A stretch of 64,000 nucleotides of DNA from Intestinimonas massiliensis (ex Afouda et al. 2020) (GTDB lineage Bacteria; Bacillota; Clostridia; Oscillospirales; Oscillospiraceae). This document shows positions 41,130 through 49,740 of the stretch, one piece after another (the first letter of the stretch is position 1; every line of letters starts with the position of its first letter). The notes beneath the pieces are model-generated. The model was given only the letters and a program-made list of their open reading frames with translations. It was not told the DNA's origin and ran no database searches. The stretch is taken from assembly GCF_900626285.1 (NCBI RefSeq), contig NZ_LR131147.1, positions 370,336-434,335 on the forward strand. Reading direction: 5' to 3'. Made by a program: the position numbers and the translations under genes.

Positions 41130-41281
41130 GCAGGAAGGTTCTGGTGATTGCCACCAGTCCCCGGAAGGGTTGCAATTCGGACAGGCTGGCGGACGAATTT
41201 GCCGGCGGCGTGACCTCCGTGGGAGAGATCCAGGGCCATTCTGCGCTGAAGCAGGACTTCGAGATGGGCAAAAACGTTTAA
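41126..41281 (+). pseudogene. Flavodoxin-family protein with internal deletion
   Basis: A 51-residue ORF that joins the start of an NAD(P)H-dependent oxidoreductase (MSRKVLVIATSPRKGCNSDRLADEF, the FMN loop) to its end (GEIQGHSALKQDFEMGKNV). About 130 codons in between are missing, yet the frame is intact. GGAGGAGG precedes the ATG, which overlaps the acetyltransferase stop. It cannot bind FMN normally. Confidence 0.75.
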
Positions 41282-41294
41282 GGAGGACGAAAAC

Positions 41295-42269
41295 ATGCAT
41301 TCCAAATATCAGGGATATTCTTTTCAGCTGCGGGATACCGTTACCCGGGAGAAGGTGCGTTTTCACAACCGCTACGGTATTGAGCTGGCAGGTGATCTGT
41401 ACCTGCCCAAGGGCGCCGCAGGAAAACTGGCTGCTGTGGCCGTATCCGGCCCCTTCGGCGCCGTGAAGGAACAGTGCTCCGGGCTGTACGCCGAGGAGCT
41501 GGCCGGCCGGGGCTTTGCCGCCCTGGCCTTTGACCCCTCTTTCACCGGTGAGAGCGGCGGTCAGGTCCGGAACGTGGCCTCTCCCGACATCAACACTGAG
41601 GATTTCTCCGCTGCGGTGGACTTTCTCGCCACCCGGGACTTTGCGGATCCGGAGAAGATCGGCATCCTGGGCATCTGCGGATGGGGCGGTATGGCCCTTA
41701 ACGCCGCCGCCATAGATACCCGCATCAAGGCCACCGTTACCTCCACCATGTACGACATGACCCGGGTAAACGCCAAGGGCTACTTTGACGCCGCAGACAG
41801 CGCCGATGCCCGGTATGAAATGAAAAAAGCGCTCAACACCCAGCGGACCGAAGATTATAAAAACGGCACCTACGCCCGGGCCGGCGGAGTGGTGGATCCG
41901 CTGCCCGAGGACGTCCCCTTCTTTGTGAAGGACTACTATGACTACTATAAGACGGAGCGGGGCTATACTGAGCGCTCTCTCAATTCCAACGACGGTTGGA
42001 ATACTACCTCCTCCCTGTCCTTCCTCAACATGCCAATCCTGCATTACAGCAATGAGATCCGCAGCGCCGTACTGATGATCCACGGAGACAAAGCTCATTC
42101 CTGTTATTTCAGCAGGGACGCCTTCGCCGACATGGTGAAGGACAACCCCTATGCCGGCAACAAGGAGCTGCTCATCATCCCCGGAGCCGTCCACACCGAC
42201 CTCTACGACCGGAAGGATATCATCCCCTTCGACAAGATTCAGCAGTTCTTCCAGGCATATTTAAAGTAA
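41295..42269 (+). CDS. Alpha/beta hydrolase
   Basis: A 324-residue alpha/beta hydrolase similar to the YcjY group: FDPSFTGESGGQVRN oxyanion segment, nucleophile elbow GICGWGGMAL with cysteine in the usual serine place, and late acid/histidine residues (HGDKAHS, GAVHTDLYD). RBS AGGAGG before ATG 41295. Cytoplasmic; substrate unknown. It follows the broken flavodoxin gene in the LysR-linked operon. Confidence 0.88.
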   Translation: MHSKYQGYSFQLRDTVTREKVRFHNRYGIELAGDLYLPKGAAGKLAAVAVSGPFGAVKEQCSGLYAEELAGRGFAALAFDPSFTGESGGQVRNVASPDINTEDFSAAVDFLATRDFADPEKIGILGICGWGGMALNAAAIDTRIKATVTSTMYDMTRVNAKGYFDAADSADARYEMKKALNTQRTEDYKNGTYARAGGVVDPLPEDVPFFVKDYYDYYKTERGYTERSLNSNDGWNTTSSLSFLNMPILHYSNEIRSAVLMIHGDKAHSCYFSRDAFADMVKDNPYAGNKELLIIPGAVHTDLYDRKDIIPFDKIQQFFQAYLK

Positions 42270-42328
42270 TCTTCTTGCGGGAGGCGAGATTTCGCTGCGG
42301 CTATTCTCTTACATAGGAGGTATTTGAT

Positions 42329-43081
42329 ATGGCAGTAAAACAGACGGCGGGCAGAGAGGCTCTGGGCCAGTTTGCCCCCAAATTTGCCCAGCTCAATGAC
42401 GATGTATTGTTTGGTGAGGTCTGGAGCCGGGAGGATAAGCTCTCCCTGCGGGACCGCTCCCTGGTCACGGTGGTGGCCCTGATGTCTCAGGGTCTGGTGG
42501 ACAGCTCCTTCCAATACCATCTGGCCACCGCCAAGCAAAATGGTATAACCCGGCAGGAGATTGCCGAGATCCTGACACACGCCGCTTTTTACGCCGGCTG
42601 GCCCAAGGCCTGGGCGGCCTTCCGCATGGCCAAGGAGGTGTGGACAGAGGACGCCGGAGAGGACGGCAGGGCTCAGCACCAGCGGGAGATGGTCTTCCCC
42701 ATCGGCACTCCCAACGACGGTTTCGCCCAGTATTTTGTGGGTCAGAGCTACCTGCATCCCCTCTCCACCAGTCAGGTGGGAGTATACAACGTCACCTTCG
42801 AGCCCGGCTGCCGCAACAACTGGCACATCCACCACGCCGACCAGGGCGGCGGGCAGATGCTGATCTGCGTGGCCGGCCGCGGCTACTACCAGGAGTGGGG
42901 CAAGGAGGCCCGGGAACTGCACCCCGGTGATGTGGTCAACATTCCGCCGGAGGTAAAGCATTGGCACGGCGCTGCCCCGGACAGCTGGTTCTCTCACCTG
43001 GCCCTGGAGGTGCCCGGCACGAACTGCTCCAATGAGTGGCTGGAGACCGTCACCGACGAGGCGTACAGCAGGCTGAAGTAA
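42329..43081 (+). CDS. Carboxymuconolactone decarboxylase-cupin fusion
   Basis: A 250-residue protein. Residues 1-105 are a CMD domain (LTVVALMSQGLVDSSFQYHLATAKQNGITRQEIAEILTHAAFYAGWPKAWAA) without the CxxC redox pair. Residues 135-235 are a cupin (GCRNNWHIHHADQGGGQMLICVAGRGYYQEWG, PPEVKHWHGAAPDS) with the metal histidines present. It ends the LysR-linked run. ATG with AGGAGG upstream. Confidence 0.9.
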   Translation: MAVKQTAGREALGQFAPKFAQLNDDVLFGEVWSREDKLSLRDRSLVTVVALMSQGLVDSSFQYHLATAKQNGITRQEIAEILTHAAFYAGWPKAWAAFRMAKEVWTEDAGEDGRAQHQREMVFPIGTPNDGFAQYFVGQSYLHPLSTSQVGVYNVTFEPGCRNNWHIHHADQGGGQMLICVAGRGYYQEWGKEARELHPGDVVNIPPEVKHWHGAAPDSWFSHLALEVPGTNCSNEWLETVTDEAYSRLK

Positions 43082-43094
43082 TCTGAAAAGGCAA

Positions 43095-43146
43095 AAGATC
43101 CGCTTCTCCCGGCAGCTGATACTGTCGGAGAAAGCGGATCTTATTT
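43095..43146. terminator. Bidirectional terminator
   Basis: AAGATCCGCTTCTCC pairs with GGAGAAAGCGGATCTT (one bulge) and is followed by ATTTTT on the + strand. Separates convergent genes. Confidence 0.65.
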
Positions 43147-43147
43147 T

Positions 43148-44773
43148 TCAGTCACGGGCCTGGTAGACGCAGTTACCGCCGACGTAGGTGGCCAAGACAG
43201 GAATGTCACCGATAGTATAGGGGTCCGCCTCAAAGGGGCTTTCACCCAGCACGACAAAGTCCGCCAGATACCCCGGCGCAATCCGCCCTTTCACCTTCTC
43301 CTCAAATGTGGCGTGGGCGCTGTGGATGGTGTAGCTGTCGATGGCCTGCCGCACTGTGAGCCCCTCATTGGGCAGATAGGGCCCCATCCGGTCCTTCAGC
43401 GTGCAGCGGGTAACCGCGCACTGGATACAGGCCAGCGCCCGGGGCAGCTCTACGGGGCAGTCCGTACCTGAGGAGGTCCAGACGCCGGAATCCATCAGCG
43501 TGCGGAAGGCGTAGCTGGTGGACGCCAGTTCGGGACCGACGCGCTGCTCCACCATATGGATATCGTAGTCCAGGAAGATGGGCTGGATATAGGCGTGCAG
43601 CCCGAGGGCGGCAAAGTCCGTCAGCTGGTCGGGGCGGGTGATCTGACAGTGTACCACACCGTGGCGGTGGTCGGCCCGGGGGTTCTCCGCCAGCGCCTTC
43701 TTATAGGCGCTCAGGACCCGGTCCAGGATCCCGTCGCCGATGGCGTGTACCGCCACCTGCATACCGCTGCGGTTGGCGCAGCCGATAAGATCATCAAACT
43801 GCTGCTGCGTATAGATGGGGATGCCGCGGCAGCCCGGCTTATCGGCATAATCGCGGCTCAGATAGGCGCTGCGCGCCCCCAGAGAACCGTCGCCCAGGAT
43901 CTTCAGCGGGCCCACCTTTACCCACTCGTCGCCCCAGCCGGTATTATACCCCTCCTCCAGGAAGGCCTCCAGGTCCTTCACCGTTGTGAGCTGGGCCTGC
44001 TGGGCCATGCGCACGGTCATCTTCCCCTCCGCCTCAAGCTGGCGGTAGGCCTCCATGATATCGTGCCAGTCCACATTGGCAAAAGCCGTGAAATCGTCCG
44101 TCTGACAGGAGGTCACACCGTAGGAGTTCAGGTGGGCCTGGGCATCCAGCAGCATGGCCTTCAGGTCCGCTGTCCCCGGACGGGGCAGCTTCCCATAGAC
44201 CAGATCCATACCGTTCTCGCGGAACACACCGTTGGGCTTTCCGTCCTCGCCCAGCTCAAAGCAGCCTCCTTCTGGCTGCGGCGTGTCGGCCGTAACACCG
44301 ATCATCTCCAGTGCCTTTGTGTTCACCACGCAGGTGTGGCCGCAGGCGCGCACAATGCACACAGGGTGTTCGGTGCTCACCTGATCCAGGTCAAGCCGTG
44401 TCGGAAACCGGGGCTCGTCGGTAAAGTAGTCGTGGTTCCAGCCCCGGCCTCTCACCCACTGGCCGGGTGCTAACCGCTTCTCCCGCAGGAAGGCCCGCAT
44501 GGTCTCCAGCACCTGGGCAAGAGAACCGGTATTGGAGGACAGGTCTGCCACCTGCAAAGCATAGCCGTAATTCAGCAGGTGCATATGGGAGTCGTTGAAG
44601 CCCGCGCAGACAAAACGGCCGTTCAGGTCTACCGTCTCTCCGCCTTTCTCTGCCAACGCCCGGGCCTCCCGGTTGGTGCCGGCAAAAATGAAGCGGCCAT
44701 CCTCCACGGCAAAGGCCTCTGCCAGCGGCAGGCTGCCGGTATACACCGAGCCGCCATAATAAATCGTGCGCAC
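43148..44773 (-). CDS. YtcJ-like amidohydrolase
   Basis: A 541-residue amidohydrolase. Metal motif GFNDSHMH near residue 60, HxH-like NTK/ACGHTC region, and the conserved AVHAIGDG and DCPVELP motifs. It hydrolyses an unidentified amide or related substrate in the cytoplasm. The GTG at 44773 has AAAGGAG; the longer ATG start at 44866 adds a low-complexity peptide and lacks an SD. Confidence 0.88.
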   Translation of the reverse strand: MRTIYYGGSVYTGSLPLAEAFAVEDGRFIFAGTNREARALAEKGGETVDLNGRFVCAGFNDSHMHLLNYGYALQVADLSSNTGSLAQVLETMRAFLREKRLAPGQWVRGRGWNHDYFTDEPRFPTRLDLDQVSTEHPVCIVRACGHTCVVNTKALEMIGVTADTPQPEGGCFELGEDGKPNGVFRENGMDLVYGKLPRPGTADLKAMLLDAQAHLNSYGVTSCQTDDFTAFANVDWHDIMEAYRQLEAEGKMTVRMAQQAQLTTVKDLEAFLEEGYNTGWGDEWVKVGPLKILGDGSLGARSAYLSRDYADKPGCRGIPIYTQQQFDDLIGCANRSGMQVAVHAIGDGILDRVLSAYKKALAENPRADHRHGVVHCQITRPDQLTDFAALGLHAYIQPIFLDYDIHMVEQRVGPELASTSYAFRTLMDSGVWTSSGTDCPVELPRALACIQCAVTRCTLKDRMGPYLPNEGLTVRQAIDSYTIHSAHATFEEKVKGRIAPGYLADFVVLGESPFEADPYTIGDIPVLATYVGGNCVYQARD

Positions 44774-45053
44774 GGTCAAGCTCCTTTCCTGTGGGGAGTG
44801 GTACGTCGGGGTACACGCTGCGGGCCATGCCGGCGGAGAGCCGCCACATTTTCGGCAAGCGCGCACATTCTGTTACGCACTACCCGATTGCGTTTCATCA
44901 TAGTCCAACTGTGTGCCCCTGTCAATGTTTTGTCCCTCCGTTTCTGCGGCTCAGATACGGCTGCCTTCCTGCGGGCCCTGGCAAATGGCTGGAATTTTGG
45001 TATAATAAAAAGGCAACAGACTATGTGCCTGACCAGGTCAAAGGAGTATCATT

Positions 45054-46757
45054 ATGCAATCGTCAGCTGCTCTTCGGGCCTTATTGGCCAAAATCGACCG
45101 GAAAAGCTACCCTGCCTACAAGGATACCCGGGGCACCTATCAGTTTCCGGGATATGTGCTGTCCATCGACCACGTACAGGGCGATCCCTTTGCCGCACCC
45201 TCCAGACTGAGCATCCACATCGACGGAAAGCAGGCCGGATTTCCCCGGCAGCTCTACCGGCTGCCCTGTCAGCGCGTCGCCCTCCAGGACGAACTCACCC
45301 GCCGGTTCGGCCGTCTGGCCGGCCAGGCCTCTTTCCAGGCCAAGGGTTCAGGACACAGCGGGCTTATCTCCATCAGCCGCTGCGGTCAGGAGGTGCTGGA
45401 GCGGACGGCCTGCTCTCTGGACCCGGAGGACGGCGGCCTTGTCCTGCGCCTGGAGGCTGGCTTCCCCGCCAATGGCCGCACCATCAACGCACGGGAGCTG
45501 GAAAAGATCCTCTTTGATCTGCTCCCCCGATGTGTGGAATCCGCCCTGCTCTTCCGGAATCTGGACAGCACACGGCTCCAGACTGTGGCCGACCTGGCGG
45601 AGGACCAGCAATGTATCCGGGACCAGCTCCCCAAACTGGGGCTGTGCGCCTTTGTAGCCGACGGCAGCATCCTGCCCCGGGCTTCCGGGATCTCTTCCCT
45701 GCCCATGAAGGACGCTGTGCCCTTCCGCTCACCCAGGGAGCTGGCGATCACGCTGGAACTGCCTCACCGGGGTGCTGTAACCGGCATGGGAATCAAAAAA
45801 GGAATCACGTTGATCGTAGGCGGCGGCTACCACGGGAAATCCACTCTGCTGAAAGCGCTGGAACTGGGCGTATACAACCACATTTCCGGAGACGGACGGG
45901 AATACGTCATCACCGAAGCTGACGCTGTGAAAATCCGGGCCGAGGACGGCCGGAGCATCCGGAACACCGATATCTCCATGTTCATCAACAACCTGCCTGA
46001 CGGAAAGGACACCACCCGATTTACCACTGCGGATGCCAGCGGCAGCACTTCTCAGGCGGCCAACGTGGTGGAGAGCATGGAGGCGGGTACCTCCCTCCTG
46101 CTGATGGACGAGGACACCAGCGCCACCAATTTCATGGTCCGGGACGAGCTGATGCAGCGGGTCATCCACCGCGACATGGAACCCATCACGCCTTTCATCG
46201 ACCGCATCGGGGAGTTGTACCACAGCTATGGCGTCTCCACCGTTATTGTGGCCGGAAGCTCCGGAGCCTACTTTCACGTGGCCGACCACATCATCCAGAT
46301 GGACCGGTATGTACCGAAAGACATCACCGATCTTGCTAAGCGGGAGGCCCAGTCTTTCCCCGCCGGCAATGACCGCCCGGAACCTGCTCCCGCCCCCAAC
46401 TTTCACCGCTGTCCCAAGCCCTCGGCTGAATTCCGCGATGGTGACCGGATTAAGCTCAAGGCCCTGGGGCGGGACGGCGTGTCCATCAACCGGGAGAACA
46501 TCGACCTGCGGTACGTGGAGCAGCTGGCCGACGGGGAGCAGTCCGCCGCCCTGGGCTACTGCGTGCTCTACGCCCAAAGGCATCTGGCAGACGGTACCCG
46601 CACCCTGCGGCAGATCGTAAAAGAACTGAACAGGCTGATCGAAAGCCATGGTTTGGAGGCTCTGCTCGAGAACCGCTCCGCTGTGCCCTTCCTGGCGCGG
46701 CCCAGAGTACAGGAGATCTTCGCCTGCCTCAACCGCTGGCGGGGGCTTCGCTTCTGA
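45054..46757 (+). CDS. ABC-ATPase domain protein (isopentenyl-diphosphate/PRK-type class)
   Basis: A 567-residue ATPase of the ABC_ATPase family: N-terminal lobe 1-240, Walker A GGGYHGKS near residue 256, SKLKTED-like TEADAVKIRAEDGRSI, Walker B LLMDEDTSATNF, and a C-terminal lid with SADGEQSAALGY-like motif. It has no membrane domain, so it is not a transporter; its function is unknown. A promoter with TATAAT at 45001 precedes it. Confidence 0.87.
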   Translation: MQSSAALRALLAKIDRKSYPAYKDTRGTYQFPGYVLSIDHVQGDPFAAPSRLSIHIDGKQAGFPRQLYRLPCQRVALQDELTRRFGRLAGQASFQAKGSGHSGLISISRCGQEVLERTACSLDPEDGGLVLRLEAGFPANGRTINARELEKILFDLLPRCVESALLFRNLDSTRLQTVADLAEDQQCIRDQLPKLGLCAFVADGSILPRASGISSLPMKDAVPFRSPRELAITLELPHRGAVTGMGIKKGITLIVGGGYHGKSTLLKALELGVYNHISGDGREYVITEADAVKIRAEDGRSIRNTDISMFINNLPDGKDTTRFTTADASGSTSQAANVVESMEAGTSLLLMDEDTSATNFMVRDELMQRVIHRDMEPITPFIDRIGELYHSYGVSTVIVAGSSGAYFHVADHIIQMDRYVPKDITDLAKREAQSFPAGNDRPEPAPAPNFHRCPKPSAEFRDGDRIKLKALGRDGVSINRENIDLRYVEQLADGEQSAALGYCVLYAQRHLADGTRTLRQIVKELNRLIESHGLEALLENRSAVPFLARPRVQEIFACLNRWRGLRF

Positions 46758-46762
46758 CCGTT

Positions 46763-47284
46763 TTATGCTCCGCCGATGTTCCGGATCTGCTGTCCGGTCT
46801 TTTCCTGTATAAAGCGCCGGAACTGCTCCGGGGTGCCCCCCTCCAGTTCCGACTTGTCAAATGCCTGGGCATGATTTTTCCCCAGCACAAGGAGAAAGTA
46901 CCCCCTGGTCTCTGCCAGGGCAAGGACCTTATCGTACTGCCATTGGGTCACGGCGCCGGTGATCCGCACCTCATAGCAGTCGGGATGGAAGGTGCTCTCC
47001 ATATACTCCATGCCGGGGATGGCCTTTCGCCTGGCAAAGAAACCGTTCAGCGCGTCCTGCTTCCAGTTGACCAGCAGCAGCAGCACGACCACCAGTATGT
47101 CCAGCACGATCCGCCATAGGTCCTCCCCCCAGGAGATCCAGATGCACAGCAGGCAGAGGCTGATCACGGCGGCGGAATAGAGACGGAGCAGACGGTCCCG
47201 TTTGACCCGCATGGTCTTCCGCACTGCCCGGGCCAGTGCGGTCATCGTCTTCTGGGTGTACTGTGTTTTACAGCTAAATTCCAT
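46763..47284 (-). CDS. YcxB family membrane protein
   Basis: A 173-residue protein with two helices (LYSAAVISLCLLCIWISWGE and IVLDILVVVLLLLVNW) and a C-terminal YcxB-like domain (FHPDCYEVRITGAVTQWQYDKVLALAETRGYFLLVLGKNHAQAFDKSEL). Function unknown. Convergent with the ABC-ATPase gene. Confidence 0.82.
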   Translation of the reverse strand: MEFSCKTQYTQKTMTALARAVRKTMRVKRDRLLRLYSAAVISLCLLCIWISWGEDLWRIVLDILVVVLLLLVNWKQDALNGFFARRKAIPGMEYMESTFHPDCYEVRITGAVTQWQYDKVLALAETRGYFLLVLGKNHAQAFDKSELEGGTPEQFRRFIQEKTGQQIRNIGGA

Positions 47285-47394
47285 AACAGCCTCCCGATCT
47301 CAGAAAATACTCCAGATGGAGGCAGTATACCAGATCTCCCTTCCCACACACAGAAAGGATATTTTAATTTTTCCTTAAATTTGGGAAAGGGCAG

Positions 47395-47439
47395 CAAAAA
47401 AGGGCTTGCCGCCTGCGATCCGCAGGCGGCAAGCCCTTT
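47395..47439 (-). terminator. Terminator of nucleoside transporter operon
   Basis: Arms of 19 bp (47399-47417, 47421-47439) around ATC, left arm beginning AAAGGGCTTGCCGCC. On the minus strand the stem is followed by a T6 run. Confidence 0.85.
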
Positions 47440-47458
47440 GACTGTTAATACGGGATGT

Positions 47459-48490
47459 TCAGCGCTGACCCTTGTCGTAGGGAATGCCCTCCGCCTTGGG
47501 TGCTCTGGACTTCTTGGAGGTGAAGGCCAGCACAATCAGGGTGATGAGGTAGGGCAGCATCCGGTAGAAATGGGGGCTGATTCCCAGGTTAGCCAGCAGG
47601 AACACACCGTCGCCGTTGATGTCGATGCTGGAGTAGGAGGCGGCGATGCATTTGAACAGGCCGAAAAGCAGGGCGGAACCGGCGATATTCAACGGCTTCC
47701 AGTTGCCGAAGATCATGACCGCCAGAGCCAGGAAACCGAAGCCGGCCACGTCGCCGGTGGAGGCGCAGTTGGCGGTGGTCAGGGCGTACACAAAGCCGCC
47801 CATGCCGGCCAGGGCGCCGGAGATGGTGGTACCGGCGTAGCGCATCACATAGACGTTGATACCCAGGGAATCAGCCGCCTGGGGATTCTCGCCGCAGGAG
47901 CGCAGCCGCAGGCCGAAGCGGGTCTTGTACAGCAGGATGGACAGGACCACGAAGAGGATGATGCAGATATAGGTGGCCAGATAGGTCTTATCCACAAAGG
48001 TGGAACCCAGGAAGCCCATCTCATCGTTGCGGCCATAGCCGAAAAAGATCTTCTTGATCATGAACCAGCTTGCCGCGTCTCCCTCCGCCATCTGCAGGGT
48101 GTTCTGATTGGCGATGATGCGGATGAGAAAGAGCACCAGGGCGGGAGCCAGCAGGTTCAGGGCGGTGCCGCCGATGGTCTGGTCTGCCTTCAGGTTTACC
48201 GAGGCGAAGGAGAGCAGCAGGGAGAACAGTGCACCCAGCGCCGCGGCCACCAGCATGGCCAGGATCATGAAGCCCTGGAGCGCCACCCAGTCGCCGGCAG
48301 CCTTGGCCTCGGCAAAGGTGCCCGCCTTCTGGGTCAGATTGACAAACAGCACGCCTGCGAAGGCGCCGAAGATCATAATACCTTCCAGCGCCAGGTTAAT
48401 GATACCGCTGCGCTCGGCAAAGACGCCGGCCAGGGCCACGATCATCAGGGGAACGGCATAGAGCAGGGTCTGCTGGATCAGGAATGTCAT
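47459..48490 (-). CDS. Nucleoside ABC transporter permease (NupQ-like)
   Basis: A 343-residue permease of the ribose/nucleoside BPD_transp_2 type with about eight helices and the EAA-like loop (LRLRSCGENPQAADSLGINVYVMRYAG). It pairs with the upstream permease and the ATPase to import nucleosides delivered by the BMP lipoprotein. Overlaps the other permease gene by 4 bp. Confidence 0.88.
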   Translation of the reverse strand: MTFLIQQTLLYAVPLMIVALAGVFAERSGIINLALEGIMIFGAFAGVLFVNLTQKAGTFAEAKAAGDWVALQGFMILAMLVAAALGALFSLLLSFASVNLKADQTIGGTALNLLAPALVLFLIRIIANQNTLQMAEGDAASWFMIKKIFFGYGRNDEMGFLGSTFVDKTYLATYICIILFVVLSILLYKTRFGLRLRSCGENPQAADSLGINVYVMRYAGTTISGALAGMGGFVYALTTANCASTGDVAGFGFLALAVMIFGNWKPLNIAGSALLFGLFKCIAASYSSIDINGDGVFLLANLGISPHFYRMLPYLITLIVLAFTSKKSRAPKAEGIPYDKGQR

Positions 48491-49740
48491 ACCCCGTCGC
48501 CTCCTTTCCCTTCCGCCGTGCCCTTGTCCGGCAGCGGATCTGCGGCCGCGGTCTTAGGCTCCTCCTCCGCGGGAATCTTATGCTTTTTGCGGCCGTTGAG
48601 CAGCATCTTGATTACCAGAGAGAAAGCGCTGAGGTACACGATCACGGCAATAATAACGTCGGTGATATATTCGTTGTAGGCTGTCAGGTTGGTCATCTGC
48701 AGGCCCACAATGTCCAGCATGGACATGAAGCAGCCGGTAAAGATCACGGCGATGGGGTTGCTGGCCGCCAGCAGGGCCACGGGGATGCCGTTGAAGCCGG
48801 TGGCGGGCAGGGTCTGATAGGTGGACCAGAAGAACTCCGTGTTGCCGGACAGGTAATACAGGGAGGCCGCCGCGCCGGACAGGGCGCCGGCAATGGCCAT
48901 GGACAGCACGATATTCCGCTTGTCCGCAATGCCGGCATAGCGGGCCGCGTGCCGGTTGGCGCCGCAGGCCTTCAGCTCATAGCCCAGGGTGGTCTTGTTC
49001 ATCAGGATATAAATCAGGATGGCGATCACGATAGCGATGATGATGCCGCCGTTGACCTGAGAGTTGGGGAAGAGCTTGTCCAGCCCCAGCTTGGCGGTCT
49101 GTACACCGTTATAGGTGGTCTTGTAGATATAGCCGCTCTTGGTGTTCTCCACCAGGTTGCGGAAGTCGCTGCCGTCAAATATCCAGGTCACCAGGTTGGC
49201 GGCAATCCAGTTGGTCATGATGCAGGCCAGCACCTCATTGATGTTGAGGAAGGCCTTCACCAGGCCGGGGATGCACCCCCACAGGGCGCCGGCCAGGGAG
49301 CCGCCCACAAAGGCGATGACCCAGATCAGCCAGGTGGGCACCGTCTCAGACGGGATGCCCAGAGCCAGCATCAGGCTGACCGCGGTACCCATCAGGTACT
49401 GGCCCGGCGCGCCGATGTTGAACAGGCCGGTCTTAAAGGCCACAGCCACGGACAGGCCGGTGAGAATCAGCGGAGTGGCACGGAACAGCATATTGCCCAC
49501 ACTGGTGGGGTTAAAGCCGAAGGTCAATTGTCCCGCCGCGTTCCGGCCTGTGCTGAACAGGCCGCCGAACACCAGCCGGATTCCTTCCAGAGCTCCGCTG
49601 AGCCCCAGATTGGAGTTGCCCAGGCCCACGATCAGAATGATGATGCCGCCCACCACCATACCGATCACAATGGAGATCAGGGAGGCCATGACCGACTTGG
49701 TGCTGTCCTTGGCCCACAGGTTGGAAAGCTTTCCCTTCAC
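48487..49740 (-). CDS. Nucleoside ABC transporter permease (NupP-like)
   Basis: A 417-residue permease of the same family with ten or so helices and the loop LKACGANRHAARYAGIADKRNIV, the coupling motif of nucleoside/sugar permeases. The acidic, charged C-terminus (PEEEPKTAAADPLPDK) is unusual. It overlaps both neighbours by 4 bp in the minus-strand operon. Confidence 0.88.
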   Translation of the reverse strand: MKGKLSNLWAKDSTKSVMASLISIVIGMVVGGIIILIVGLGNSNLGLSGALEGIRLVFGGLFSTGRNAAGQLTFGFNPTSVGNMLFRATPLILTGLSVAVAFKTGLFNIGAPGQYLMGTAVSLMLALGIPSETVPTWLIWVIAFVGGSLAGALWGCIPGLVKAFLNINEVLACIMTNWIAANLVTWIFDGSDFRNLVENTKSGYIYKTTYNGVQTAKLGLDKLFPNSQVNGGIIIAIVIAILIYILMNKTTLGYELKACGANRHAARYAGIADKRNIVLSMAIAGALSGAAASLYYLSGNTEFFWSTYQTLPATGFNGIPVALLAASNPIAVIFTGCFMSMLDIVGLQMTNLTAYNEYITDVIIAVIVYLSAFSLVIKMLLNGRKKHKIPAEEEPKTAAADPLPDKGTAEGKGGDGV

